Under the pieces are notes generated by a model. The model was not told where the DNA came from, did no database searches, and saw nothing but the letters and a program-made list of their open reading frames with translations. A DNA stretch of 33,994 nucleotides from Ophiocordyceps camponoti-saundersi (nom. inval.) (lineage: Eukaryota > Ascomycota > Sordariomycetes > Hypocreales > Ophiocordycipitaceae): positions 1 to 33,994 of the forward strand of contig PDHQ01000160.1 of the NCBI GenBank assembly GCA_003339415.1, given 5' to 3'. The translations under genes and the position numbers were made by a program. Below are positions 23,288 to 33,994 of this stretch, in pieces. Positions within the stretch are counted from its first letter, which is position 1. The number at the start of each line of letters is the position of its first letter.

Positions 23288-25515
23288 GACGAAGGCGTTG
23301 TACGGCGGTGGTAGTTGGCGAGGAGGGATGGCTGAGGAGGCATCTTTCGTGTAGTCTAGAGGTCGGTCTGGTGGAGGGACATCAGAATGAGGGAGAGAGA
23401 AAGCCTGTTGGTTGACTTTTGTCGGGATATACATGTTGTTCTCGTGAGTGAGTGTGTTTTGCAAGTCTGCCTGCTTTTGCGTGCATGTATGTATGGAGGT
23501 AGGTACTAGGAAGGTTGGTATGTATAAAGAGGTAGTAAGTAGGTAGGTGTGTCTGTTTATTCTGTCTGTCTGTCTGTCCGTCTGCTTGCCTCCTGTCTAC
23601 CAGCCTATCTACTTCTCTTCTTCTTCTCTCTCTCCATGTAAAAGAGATATCCCCCCCCATATTTCTCAGCGTGGTTATTTATGTATGTATATCTATGTAT
23701 AATACATACTCGATGAGAAGCTGCTATGATAGAGATATGCATTATTCTCTCTCGATGGATGAATGAATAAACGTTTCCCTGAGATAGGGAAGTAGTTGAA
23801 GACGTTGTCCAGATATGAGGATCATCCACCTCTTAACGATGCACTCTCGTTTTCTCTTTCCCCTCCTCCTCCTCCTCATCGTCTATCGATATATGTTTAT
23901 TTCCTTTTCCCCACAACAACAACTACAGGGGAAGAAGGGGTAGAATTGGCATCACAGTTGGTGGCGTCTGGCTTTATGAGCACAAAGCCCAGATTACCTA
24001 GGGACAGGGGAAATCCCATCCGGCGAAAAAAAAAAAGAGATAAAGTGTCTCGTGAGAATCACTTTTGTTTGTTTGAGACAGATTAGTTATTTCTTTGGGA
24101 GGAGAAGAGGAGGAGGAGGAGGTTCTAGACAGGAGAGGAGAGGATGGGAGACAAGAAAAAAAAAAACAAGAGAATCCTGGATGGCGGGTGAGGCGGCGGG
24201 AAGGGGACTTTGTGTTACAGACACAGACAATGAGCCCTTGCTTTTCTCGGACGGGAGGATTGGGAAAGGTTCCGTCCCTTGTTGTTTTTTTGGAGGTTGC
24301 TTTTTTTGGTCCTTTGTTTTCATATCCTATCCTTGAAAGGGTTTTATATATACGGATATATGTAGGTTTGCATATATGACTACCTACCTATATTGGCGTT
24401 ATGGTGTAGGCAGGAAGGTAGATGGATGGGTAGGTAGGTAGGTTAGGTAGTTGGATGGGAAGACGGGATAAACGTTGCATGAGGGTGTTGTATGCGGGTG
24501 CTTTTGTTTACTCGGTAGGTAGGTTGAGTAGGTAGGTAGGAGTAGCAGTCATTGCAGGGTGGTAGTATTTGATAAACTCCTCAGACGGGATTTTATGGAA
24601 AGACGGGAAGGAATAAAACGGGATGAGATTGAAAGATTGGATTCCATGATGTGTATTCGTAGATATGTAGGTAGGTATGTATGTATGTATTCCGTGGGAT
24701 GGGAGAGAGAGAGGTAGGTAAATAGGTAGGTAGGTGTATACGGATATAAAAAGAAAGAAACGGAAAAGGGGGGGGATCGAGACCGGGGGCCTGGGGCCGA
24801 GACGAAAGGGGTATTGATTGCGGGATCTGAAGAGAGTGAGGAGGTTGACAGGGATATATAGCATTCATTGTATTCGTGCAGTATCCGTACGATGACCATA
24901 GATAGGTAGTAGCTGTATATAACGGAATACAAGCTTTCTCTTCGTGAGAGAGACGGAATCGGGCAAATGTCGAGCTTGGCTAATGCAGGTCCTTTGGGGG
25001 CCGGGAAGTGTTACGGATAGTTGTGGTGAGTTTTTGGGGGTTCAAGGGTGGGATGGTGACACGCTTGTAACGGGATTGCCGTGTTTGTGTGACGGGGGAT
25101 ATATGTGTCTGTATATACGGATATGTAGAGCAGAGGAGAGCAAGGGCGGATGCGTGCATATGGGGTTGGATGGATGAGTGAGTGAGAGTTGTGTAAGTGT
25201 AAGTGTGAGTGAGAGTGTGTATGTATTGTATGTAGGTTTACAACATTGGCTGCACGCTCTGACCGCTTCCTCCTCCTCCGTCCCCTCCTCCGTTCTTCTT
25301 CTCCTCTTCCTGCTGCTGATATGTATTTTTCATCACCTTTTTTATGCCGGTTTTCTTTTTGTGTCTGCGTTACGGAGTACTTACTCTATATATGTAGGTA
25401 GTTTTGAATGCATTGCATGCCCATCATCGTGAACGAAACCTGGTCCCGCCACAACTGCTGGTGGCGGCAGGGGTTCATGTACGTATGTATGTATGTAAGT
25501 GTGTAAGTTGGGAAG

Positions 25516-25617
<102 letters not shown>

Positions 25618-25756
25618 CGGTCACGGAGAGGAGAGAAAGGAATCGGGAGGGCATGGCTTCAAGTTGATGATGGGGGAGGGGAGGGGGGGGGGGCGAGAGA
25701 TTCTATCAGGGGGGAGAAGAGAAGAGGGGGGGGTTTATTCCTGTCAAAGGAAGAGA

Positions 25757-25764
25757 TATAAATA
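25757..25764 (+). promoter_or_regulatory. TATA box of the WSC gene
   Basis: TATAAATA, in the context GAGATATAAATAGGGG, lies 111 bp before the ATG. This leaves room for a leader of about 80 bases. It is a clean match to the TATA consensus in an otherwise GA- and G-rich stretch. Confidence 0.65.
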
Positions 25765-25874
25765 GGGGGATAACATTGATCAGGCTGTGACAGAAACAGT
25801 CAGTCGTCTTCATTCTTTTCATCTTTCCCTTCCCTTGATATAGCCTCTCCTTTCTTTCGCTACGGTTTGTCGTG

Positions 25875-28249
25875 ATGAGGTCCGTCATCGCCGTCTCGGC
25901 GGTGGTGGCTGTGATGCTGCCGGGTTGGTCTCTAGGATGGAATGTTGAACTACCGGCTTGTGTCGACGAGTTCAAACCCTTTGTTAGTATGGGCTGTTTC
26001 CGGGATGGGGGAGAAGGGGGCTCGGCTTTGGGTTATAGGTCTGGACTTGATCAGGGGAAGATGACGGTTGAGAAGTGTGCTGCCGAGTGCAAAGGTGAGG
26101 AAGAATCCTTGCTTCTCCTCCTTTCTTCTTCTCCTCCTTTCTTCTACAAGCCCGCTTGCTGACACCCATTTCAAAAAAAAGGCAACGGCTTCCGCTACGC
26201 CGGCCTCAAATACTACGGCGTCTGCTACTGCGGCGCCGTCATCGTCGACGGAGCCCAAGTCCCAGACGCAGCCTGCTCGCAACCATGCAGCGGAAACGCA
26301 AGCCAGACGTGCGGCGGCGACAGCGCGCTTTCCATCTGGCAGGATCCCACCTTCGTCGACAGCAAGAGTCCCAAGGAGGTCAGCGTGTCGGATTACAAGC
26401 CTCTGGGATGCTACAGCGACGACTCGGACAAGGGCAGGGCGTTGTCGTGGCCTGTCAAGGTTCGGGGTCCGTTGAGTACGGACAAGTGCGTCGCTGCTTG
26501 TCGTGATATGGGCTTTGCGTTTGCGGGGACCGAGTATGGGTCTGAGTGTTGGTGTGGTGTCGTCTTGGCGCCTGAGGCGGTGGCTGTTGATCGTGCGCTT
26601 TGTGATGTGCCTTGTGCTGGTGGGAAGACGGGCGAGATGTGCGGTGGGAGTAGGAGGTTGAGTCTTTATCTTGCCAGGGGGTTGCTTTCGGCTGAGCCTT
26701 GTGCGAGGCGGAAGGGGGGGTTGTCGACGACGAGGTCGACGCCTGGGTATGGACTGCCGACGGGGACTTTGTCGACGTCTTTGATGCCTGGTTTGACGAC
26801 GACGATGGCTTCTTCTTCTGTTGCTTCGTCGTCATCGTCGTTGGTTGACACGACCTTGACCAAGTCGGTTACTTCCTCTTCGACCAGTTCAGCTGAGACG
26901 ACGACTTCCTTGCCGTCGACCACGTCTAAGTCTCAACCGGCTGCTTCTACCACGACGACTGAATCTTCTTCATCGCCGACGATGACGACGTCGACAACAG
27001 ATGTTTACGGCACGCCCGTTACAACCTCGTCGGCGGCGGAGGAGACGACGCAGACAAGTCAAGAGTCTACGTCGCTGAAGCCTGGTCTAACGACTTCTTC
27101 TTCATCTTCTTCATCTGCCTCTTCTTCGTCGGTTGATTCCTCCTCATCTCAGCCAGCAGGGTCAACTAAAACAACCGAGTCTTCTTCCTCTTCCTCTTCC
27201 TCATCATCATCATCATCTCCTTCTTCCTTGTCGACGACAACCACGGAGTACTTCGTTCCATCCATAACGACTGATATCTTCAGCACGCCCGTCATTCCGA
27301 CAGACTTCTTCAGCACACCCGTCATCACAACGTCCGAGGCGGATGAAACTACCACTTCTGGGACGAAAAAGTCGACAGCTACGGAGTCGACGTCATTGAA
27401 GCCTGGTCTGACGACTTCTCCTTCTTCTTCCGCTTCTTCGTCGGTCGACACCTCTTCGTCTCAACCTGCTAAGTCTACTACAACGAATGAGTCTCCTTCT
27501 TCTTCGTCTTCTTCTTCGTCGTCGTCTACGGAATACTATGTCCCGCCCTTCCCAACGACGTCAGAAGCGGAGGAAACCACCACTTCTGAGGCCAAGGAAA
27601 CGACCAAGTCTGAGACGCAAGTGACGATGACTACGGAATCAACTTCATTGAAACCTGGTCTGACGACTTCGTCTTCTTCGTCATCTTCCTCTTCTCCTTC
27701 TTCCTCTTCCCCTTCTTCCGCTTCATCTTCCGCTTCTTCTTCGTCGTCTACGGAATACCTTGTTCCGCCCCTTCCAACGACGGATTTCTTCGGCACGTCC
27801 ACCGCAACGACGTCAGAGGCGGAGGAGACTACCACTACTGAGATGCAAACCACCATGACTACGGAGTCGACGTCGTTGCAACCCGGTCTGACGACTTCGT
27901 CTTCGGCTTCGTCGTCAGTAGAGACGACCTCAAGTACGTCGTCTGCTTCCTCTTCTTCCCAACCGGCTGAGTCTTCGTCATCGACGACAACGACGGACGT
28001 CTACGGCACGCCCGTTACTACGTCCGAGATCGAGGAAACGACCAAGTCTCAGACGCAAGAGACGATGACCACGGAGTCGACGTCGTTGCAGCCTGGCTTG
28101 ACGACTTCTTCTTCGGCTTCGTCTTCGCCTTCTTCTACCGCCTCCTCGTCGGGAGAGACGACCTTGACTACGTCGGTTAGAACTGCGACGACGACGAAGT
28201 CGGATCAGGGAACGACGACGGATATTTCTAGCCAGCCGTCGTCGTCTTC

Positions 28250-28283
<34 letters not shown>

Positions 28284-30200
28284 GCGTCGTCGTCATCATC
28301 ATCCGAGACTGTCACAACCACGGTTAAGGAAACGACAACGTCAAGTATGGGTACGGTCACGTCGACGACTCCGGCTTACGACATTCCCGGTACGACGACC
28401 TCCCAGGCTGAAGAAACAACCACCTCAAAAGCTCAAGAGACGACGGCAACGAGCTCGTCTACGTCGGAACTCGGAACCACCTCCTCTTCGGTGGCGGGAG
28501 GGACGACCTCGGACAGTTCGTCATCGACCACCGAATCCAAGACTGGTGGAGAAACGAGCTCATCGACAACCATGACCAGAACCGAGGGGACGATGACGAC
28601 GGGGACGGCGACATCAAGCCAGAGTATGACAACGACGGACAAGGGTGTGGATACATCATCTCAGCCTTATGCTCCGCCCGTCGTTTCTACCACTTCGTCT
28701 GAGGGGACGGGGACCACGACGACGGCGGGTGAGACGACGTCTTCGAGTGTAGAAGGAATCACGACGACGATGCCGTCTTCGGCTGGGACAGTGACGACAG
28801 ACAAGCCAACTGATACGACGTCATCATCTTCAGTCGGGACAGTGACGACGGACCAGCCGGGCGAGACGACTCCTTCATACTCCTCTCCCACCTCTCGAGA
28901 GCAACAGACGACGTCAACGTTCAAGTCAGGCTGGAACACCACAACCACCAGCAGCATCTCAACAGGGACAATATCGTCGTCGTCAACTTCGCTCAAAGCG
29001 TCCCCTACGACGGGTTGGAACACGACGACGAGCAGAGAGTGGCAGACGATGACTACCTCCAGTGCACTGGATACGACCACCACCATCTCGAGCGTAGAGT
29101 CTCAAACGACGACTCTCAATCCAGGCTTCAACACCACCACGATAATGAGCACGGCCACTGGGGGTCAGACCTCATCAACATCATCGCCGTCTTCCACCCA
29201 AGAGCAACAGACGACGACGACGACGACAGACACCCCCCTCTGCACCGTCACCGGCACCCTCCCTCCCCCTCGTTGCGAATGGCAGCGAGGCGACTGGTGC
29301 GCTCCCCCGCTACCGGGCTGGCGCAACAAGCCGGAATGTCTGAGGGCGGCCAAGACGTGCGCCCTGCAGGTGAACTCGTGCTTCAAGTACGCCGGCTGGC
29401 CGCACTCGATGGACTGTTTCGCCTTCCAGCGATGGTGCGCTGCCATTGAGCGTCATTGCTTCGTCGACTGTGCCGGAGGCGGAGGCGGCTGCGGAAAGGA
29501 CGATTGTTGGCGTCGCTATGGACCGGGTGGCGGCGGTGGTGGTGATGATGGTCGGCAGCCGGCTCCGGTGACGACTACGTCCGTGATTCCCTGTTCGGAG
29601 ACGGGACCGCCACCGCGTCCGCACCCGCCGGCGCCGATGCTATCGTCGTCACCATCCTCTTCGTCCTTATCACCATCGCCCACCACCACCAGCAACACCC
29701 GATGCCCCCCGGTCCCCACAAACATCTGCCGTCAACCCTCCAACGCAAGATGGGGCTACGGCCCCAAGAAGCCGGTAGGCGGCATCGCCATGCCCGTCGT
29801 CGGCTGCAACGACGTCCGCTCCGACTGGCGACGGAACCCCTACAAGCTGTACACCGAACCCGACAGCGCCAACAGCCCTTCCTTCGCCTGGCGGTACCGA
29901 CCGGACGCCTGCGTCGAGGCCTGCGCCGCCCAGCTCCAGCACTGTCGGGCCACCTACGTCGACGGATGCTTCCGCCTTGCTGGTGCCAATGGCCGTCGTC
30001 GTTATGGTGCTTTCGGCCAGCAGTGTGCCAGGGTTCCGGACTGGAGCCGTAGAGGGTCCGATGCTGTCGGCTGCTGGGGACGGGGCGCCAACTCGGCTGA
30101 CTGGGCGCAGATACGTTGCGATGCCCAGTATGATGATTGCTTGGCTGTCAATTCCCAGCTCGTGCCGGGGAATCAGTGTAGGACGTGGTGTCGAAAGTGA
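25875..30200 (+). CDS. Large secreted WSC-domain protein with Ser/Thr stalk and Cys-rich C-terminus
   Basis: Exons are 25875-26094 and 26182-30200, giving 1412 aa; the 87-nt intron has GTGAGG, a GCTGAC branch site and AAAAG. Residues 1-20 form a signal peptide (hydrophobic VIAVSAVVAVML). Two WSC domains follow, at about 36-128 and 144-241, each with the Cys pattern GC(F/Y)xD...CxxxC...CxCG...C...C..CGG. WSC domains bind glycans in wall sensors and some fungal enzymes. About 255-1088 is a Ser/Thr stalk, probably heavily O-mannosylated, built from degenerate repeats around TESTSLKPGLTTSS. The end has two Cys-rich modules (about 1092-1170, 12 Cys; about 1230-1412, 13 Cys) joined by a Ser/Pro linker. 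I do not recognise these modules. No C-terminal membrane segment or GPI signal is visible, so unlike Wsc1-type sensors it is probably released or wall-bound. Confidence 0.85.
27060..28190 (+). repeat. Degenerate coding repeats in the WSC stalk
   Basis: Copies of the core EST-SL-(K/Q)PGLTTS occur near 27063, 27385, 27645, 27865 and 28077, with a weaker copy (LMPGLTTT) near 26780. They are separated by Ser runs and TTT-EAEETT or DVYGTPVTT blocks, so the unit is about 70-110 residues long. The DNA is rich in TCG/TCT and ACG runs and is likely length-variable between strains. Confidence 0.8.
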
Positions 30201-30897
30201 AAAGGGGGTTGGGGTTAGGGTTAGGGTTGCAAGCAGTAGGTAGGTATGTTTGTACATACTGGGCGAGTGTTCTTCTTCTTCTCATCTGTTATTATATTAC
30301 TCCGTATGATACGAATGGTATCTACACCGTTATTCCTCTCCATGGACTTCTTCTCGTGGCTTCTTCCTCTGTCTCGGAACTGTTTCCTCCTTGGTCTGCC
30401 CGCGTCTCGACTGAGATCGCCTCACGCCACTTCATTTCCTTCGCGCCACCGGCAAAGGCAGCCGGGGCTCGTTACGAAAAAGTAACACCCCGAGTCGTCT
30501 TGTGGCTTGCCGTGAGAAAACGTCTCTCGTAAGTCGCTACCGATATACGCGGGTTACATGGGAAATATGACTGTATAATGTATATGCATCACCCCAAACT
30601 AGCAGTCTACCCCGTGAGGATTGCTTAATACTAATAGGTAGCGATCCTTTTCATAAAACGAGGCGAAGATGTCGTAATTGAATCACGTAAGTACAATCTT
30701 GCGTAATGATATGATATCCAGAGCATAGAAGGTGCAATGATTCCGTCTTCTGCGGATGTCGTACGGATATATATAGCCGCTTTCCCTTCCTCGAGCTGAC
30801 CAGTCCCGATACCGGTATCGACATCGGCCGAACCTCGGATACCCCCAAAGACAAACACCCCGAGGATAAAACCAAAAACACCCAAGACTCAGACACG
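30201..30897. other. Intergenic between the WSC and polyprenol reductase genes
   Basis: A short telomere-like repeat lies right after the WSC stop. An AT-rich TATATATAG near 30765-30775 could serve as a TATA element for the next gene. I see no gene here. Confidence 0.5.
30209..30228 (+). repeat. Short interstitial telomere-like repeat
   Basis: TTGGGGTTAGGGTTAGGGTT contains two exact TTAGGG units plus partial ones, nine bases after the WSC stop codon. TTAGGG is the telomere unit of most filamentous ascomycetes. At this length it may be chance or a repair scar. Confidence 0.7.
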
Positions 30898-31872
30898 ATG
30901 CCCACTGACCTCCTCACTTCCATCCTCGCAACGTTACCCCCCTCGGTATGGTGCCAGACCTTCCTCCTCGGCTTGACGGGAGTCATCTTTGCTCTACATG
31001 TTCTGCCGGATAGCTTTCTGGAAACCTTGCTTTCGTATGGCGCCCGCAATCAACATGCCAAGACGCGAAGCAGCAGCGGCTGGCTTTTCTATCAGGTGCC
31101 GCATTCCTGGTACTGGCACTTCTACTTCCTCTCCGTCTGCTGGTCCGTATTCTGGGCGTGGCAGTATCTCAGCCATGGTGTCGTCATGACCGCTCTGGCT
31201 CGTGCTCAACAAGAACAAGCTGCCGCCGCCGCGCCATCCTCAACCGACCTGGGCCGCGTCTACCTCGCCTGGGCTATGATGGCTGCTCAGGGCTCCAGAC
31301 GACTATACGAATGCTTCTTCGTCATGCGTTCCGGTAGCACTTCCATGTTCTGGGCTTATTGGTTCCTCGCTTTGTGCTTTTATACCACCGTCGGCCTGGC
31401 CATCTGGATCCACGGCTCTGGTGTGCTTTTTTCTCCCGGCACTTTTGCTTCATGTCCCAGCTGACAATTCGTTCTCTTAGGTGCTATCCTCGAGTCGTGG
31501 GCATCAGATATGCCTGTTTCTACATTGACGCCCCGCGACCTAGCGGGCTTAATCGTCTTCCTGGCGGCCTGGGTGGGCCAGAACCGTTGCCACCACCATC
31601 TGGCCAGTCTTCGCAAGTACACGCTCCCACACCAGGGTCTGTTTCGCTTCATTATCAGCCCCCATTACACTTGCGAGTGTCTCGTCTATCTCGCACTCGC
31701 ATTCGTGGCCGCGCCTTCTGGCAGTCTCTTCAACCCAACTCTTCTTTGCGCCTTGGCCTTCGTCGTGACCAATCTCGGCGTCACCGCCCGCGGTACAAAG
31801 CGGTGGTACGCGCAAAAATTCGGACAGGAAAAGGTCGTCGGCCGGTGGAACATGATTCCCTTCGTCTTCTAG
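30898..31872 (+). CDS. dfg10: Polyprenol reductase, Dfg10/SRD5A3 type
   Basis: This membrane enzyme of the ER converts polyprenol to dolichol, the lipid carrier for N-glycosylation. The gene belongs to the steroid 5-alpha-reductase family. Exons are 30898-31420 and 31481-31872, giving 304 aa; the 60-nt intron has GTGTGC, an AGCTGAC branch site and CTTAG. Several hydrophobic segments are visible (about 16-36, 62-80, 150-170, 190-205, 245-275). Family landmarks are QGSRRLYECFF near residue 125, HYTCECLVYL with His236 and Cys/Glu following, and the C-terminal ARGTKRWYAQKFG...RWNMIPFVF. The length is in the family range. The exact step in the dolichol route (direct reductase or via the aldehyde) cannot be read from the sequence. 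The gene is convergent with the ALKBH6-like gene. Confidence 0.93.
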
Positions 31873-31891
31873 ATGGATACTTGGCCGGTGG

Positions 31892-31910
31892 TTTTTTTTT
31901 TTAAAAAAAA
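31892..31910. terminator. T11A8 stretch between convergent genes
   Basis: Eleven T followed by eight A lie in the 69-bp gap between the polyprenol reductase and ALKBH6-like stops. The stretch is nearly self-complementary, so it reads as A/T-rich on both strands. It could serve as a shared 3'-end signal; this is inference. Confidence 0.4.
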
Positions 31911-31941
31911 GGGTGCACGTACACCGATCGAACATAACTTA

Positions 31942-32792
31942 TCAGATACTCCTTCCCAAGCCCAGCTTGCTTCCAGCCTTGGAAACTTCAAGGACGTCGC
32001 GGTACGTCAGGCTCGTGCGGATGCCACGCACATTGCTGCCACCGGCGTAGGCGTCCGGTTTCCCAAGCGACGACCAGTTTACGATGCCCTCGGGGCAGAG
32101 ATCGACATCTTGATCTATGTCGGCGATGCCATGGAGGTGTTCGGTATAGAGGCTATCCATAGTAATGAGGAGACTACGAGGCTCCTGTAGAATGCGCCAC
32201 GCCGTTGTCGCATCGAGAGCGCCGCCCTCGTTACTGTGATAAACGTCCAGACAGAGACTGGCCCCGAGGCTGACGGTACACACTACGGGCCAGTAGGCGG
32301 CACCATCCTGTGTTGGATGAGCAGCAGCCCTGCCTCTGAGTGCGCCTACAACCGGATACTCAACTTATGAGGCATGATGCCGACGCCCGGGGGATACTCG
32401 TTGACGAGGACGTGGTTGGGACGAGCGTGCGGGCTCTGCGCAAACACGTGCTGCCCGTCGGGTCGTAACAGCGACAGCAAGCGAGGGACAACCGTATCTT
32501 CAAGCCAGGAAGGGAGCGGCGCGTCGATCAGCTTGTCATTGAGAAGAGGAAAAGGCCAAGACTGCAATCTGCGATGAGAGAGCTGCTTCCAGCTGGGTTT
32601 CGGAGCCGAGGCGATCTGCGCAAGGCCCAAGACGAGGAAAGGCTGTCAATCAAGCCAATGATTGCGAGTCGAACACCGCACCTTTGCGAGAATCAGGCGC
32701 TCCTCATCGCTGCTGAGGAAGTCGGAGATGTAGTAGGCCGTCGAAGGGAGGCCCTGGACCCTGACAGCTTCGAGCGACCGAGGGAGGTTCAT
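31942..32792 (-). CDS. AlkB-family 2-oxoglutarate/Fe(II) dioxygenase, ALKBH6 type
   Basis: AlkB enzymes oxidatively demethylate nucleic acids or proteins; the substrate of ALKBH6 is not settled. Exons are 32682-32792, 32364-32615 and 31942-32307, giving 242 aa, close to the family length. Landmarks are VQGLPSTAYYISDFL, SAPKPSWKQLSHRRLQ, VNEYPPGVGIMPH, DGAAYWPVVCTVSLG, YTEHLHGI and GIRTSLTYRDV. Predicted iron ligands are His120, Asp122 and His180, with the Arg of GIRTSL for 2-oxoglutarate. The second intron splits His120-Lys121 from Asp122. The reading frame is kept only with a non-GT donor (AAG|TTGAG); the GT one base earlier shifts the frame. The gene may therefore be damaged or mis-assembled. 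I chose the ATG at 32792 because relatives begin with PRSLE-x-x-RVQGLP; the upstream in-frame codon is GTG. Confidence 0.85.

Positions 32793-33994
<1,202 letters not shown>

Noticed and set aside
22517..23464. Minus-strand frame of 315 codons opposite the eIF3a 3' part
   Set aside because: It is a shadow of the Arg/Glu-rich and Gly-rich eIF3a coding sequence, whose biased codons leave the antisense frame open. It has no family resemblance.
28667..29086. Minus-strand Val/Asp-rich frames opposite the WSC stalk
   Set aside because: They are the antisense of Ser/Thr codon repeats (TCG/ACG), which read as Asp/Val/Glu. The same applies to 27149-27451 and 27536-27856.
32308..32364. U12-type intron or 35-nt micro-intron in the ALKBH6-like gene
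   Set aside because: A GTATCC resembling a U12 donor lies nearby, but the phase does not match any acceptor. The 35-nt choice is shorter than usual fungal introns and would insert seven residues (AAAHPTQ) between His and Asp, breaking the HxD site.

Overview
The window looks like a piece of a filamentous ascomycete genome (Pezizomycotina, most likely a Sordariomycete). It has short GT-AG introns with CTAAC/CTGAC branch sites, CT-rich promoters, a gene set typical of filamentous fungi, and a 9.8 kb block with the C-to-T / G-to-A decay left by repeat-induced point mutation (RIP). I cannot name the species.

Layout. Positions 1-9790 are an AT-rich, gene-free RIP block. It holds the decayed remains of two different Ty1/copia retrotransposons, both on the minus strand, with a tRNA-like relic and strong hairpins between them. 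From about 9790 the base composition changes abruptly to a gene-rich, GC-balanced region with eight recognisable genes: PP1 phosphatase catalytic subunit (+, 12057-13443), an Rdx/SelW-like thioredoxin-fold protein (-, 14116-14886), the heterotrimeric G protein gamma subunit (-, 16226-16558), an RS-domain/Hub1 ubiquitin-like protein (-, 18758-19309), translation initiation factor eIF3a (+, 19999-23287), a very large secreted WSC-domain protein (+, 25875-30200), a Dfg10/SRD5A3-type polyprenol reductase (+, 30898-31872) and an ALKBH6-type dioxygenase (-, 31942-32792). The window ends inside a poly-C run of at least 106 bases.

The genes do not form a pathway or a cluster. They are housekeeping and signalling genes plus one lineage-variable cell-surface protein. 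Hub1 (splicing) and eIF3a (translation) share a 690 bp divergent promoter region. The polyprenol reductase and ALKBH6 genes converge with 69 bp between their stops. Several genes are split so that no single open frame shows them: the Rdx protein's second exon has no ATG, the PP1 ends in a 16-nt exon, and eIF3a has an intron directly after its ATG.

The points most worth checking are: two alternative PP1 C-terminal tails made by splicing or retaining the last intron; a non-canonical or broken splice junction through the iron-binding HxD motif of ALKBH6; the giant WSC protein with a repeat-built Ser/Thr stalk and two unrecognised Cys-rich C-terminal modules; and the in-frame intron right after the eIF3a start codon. 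I found no clearly new multi-gene system.
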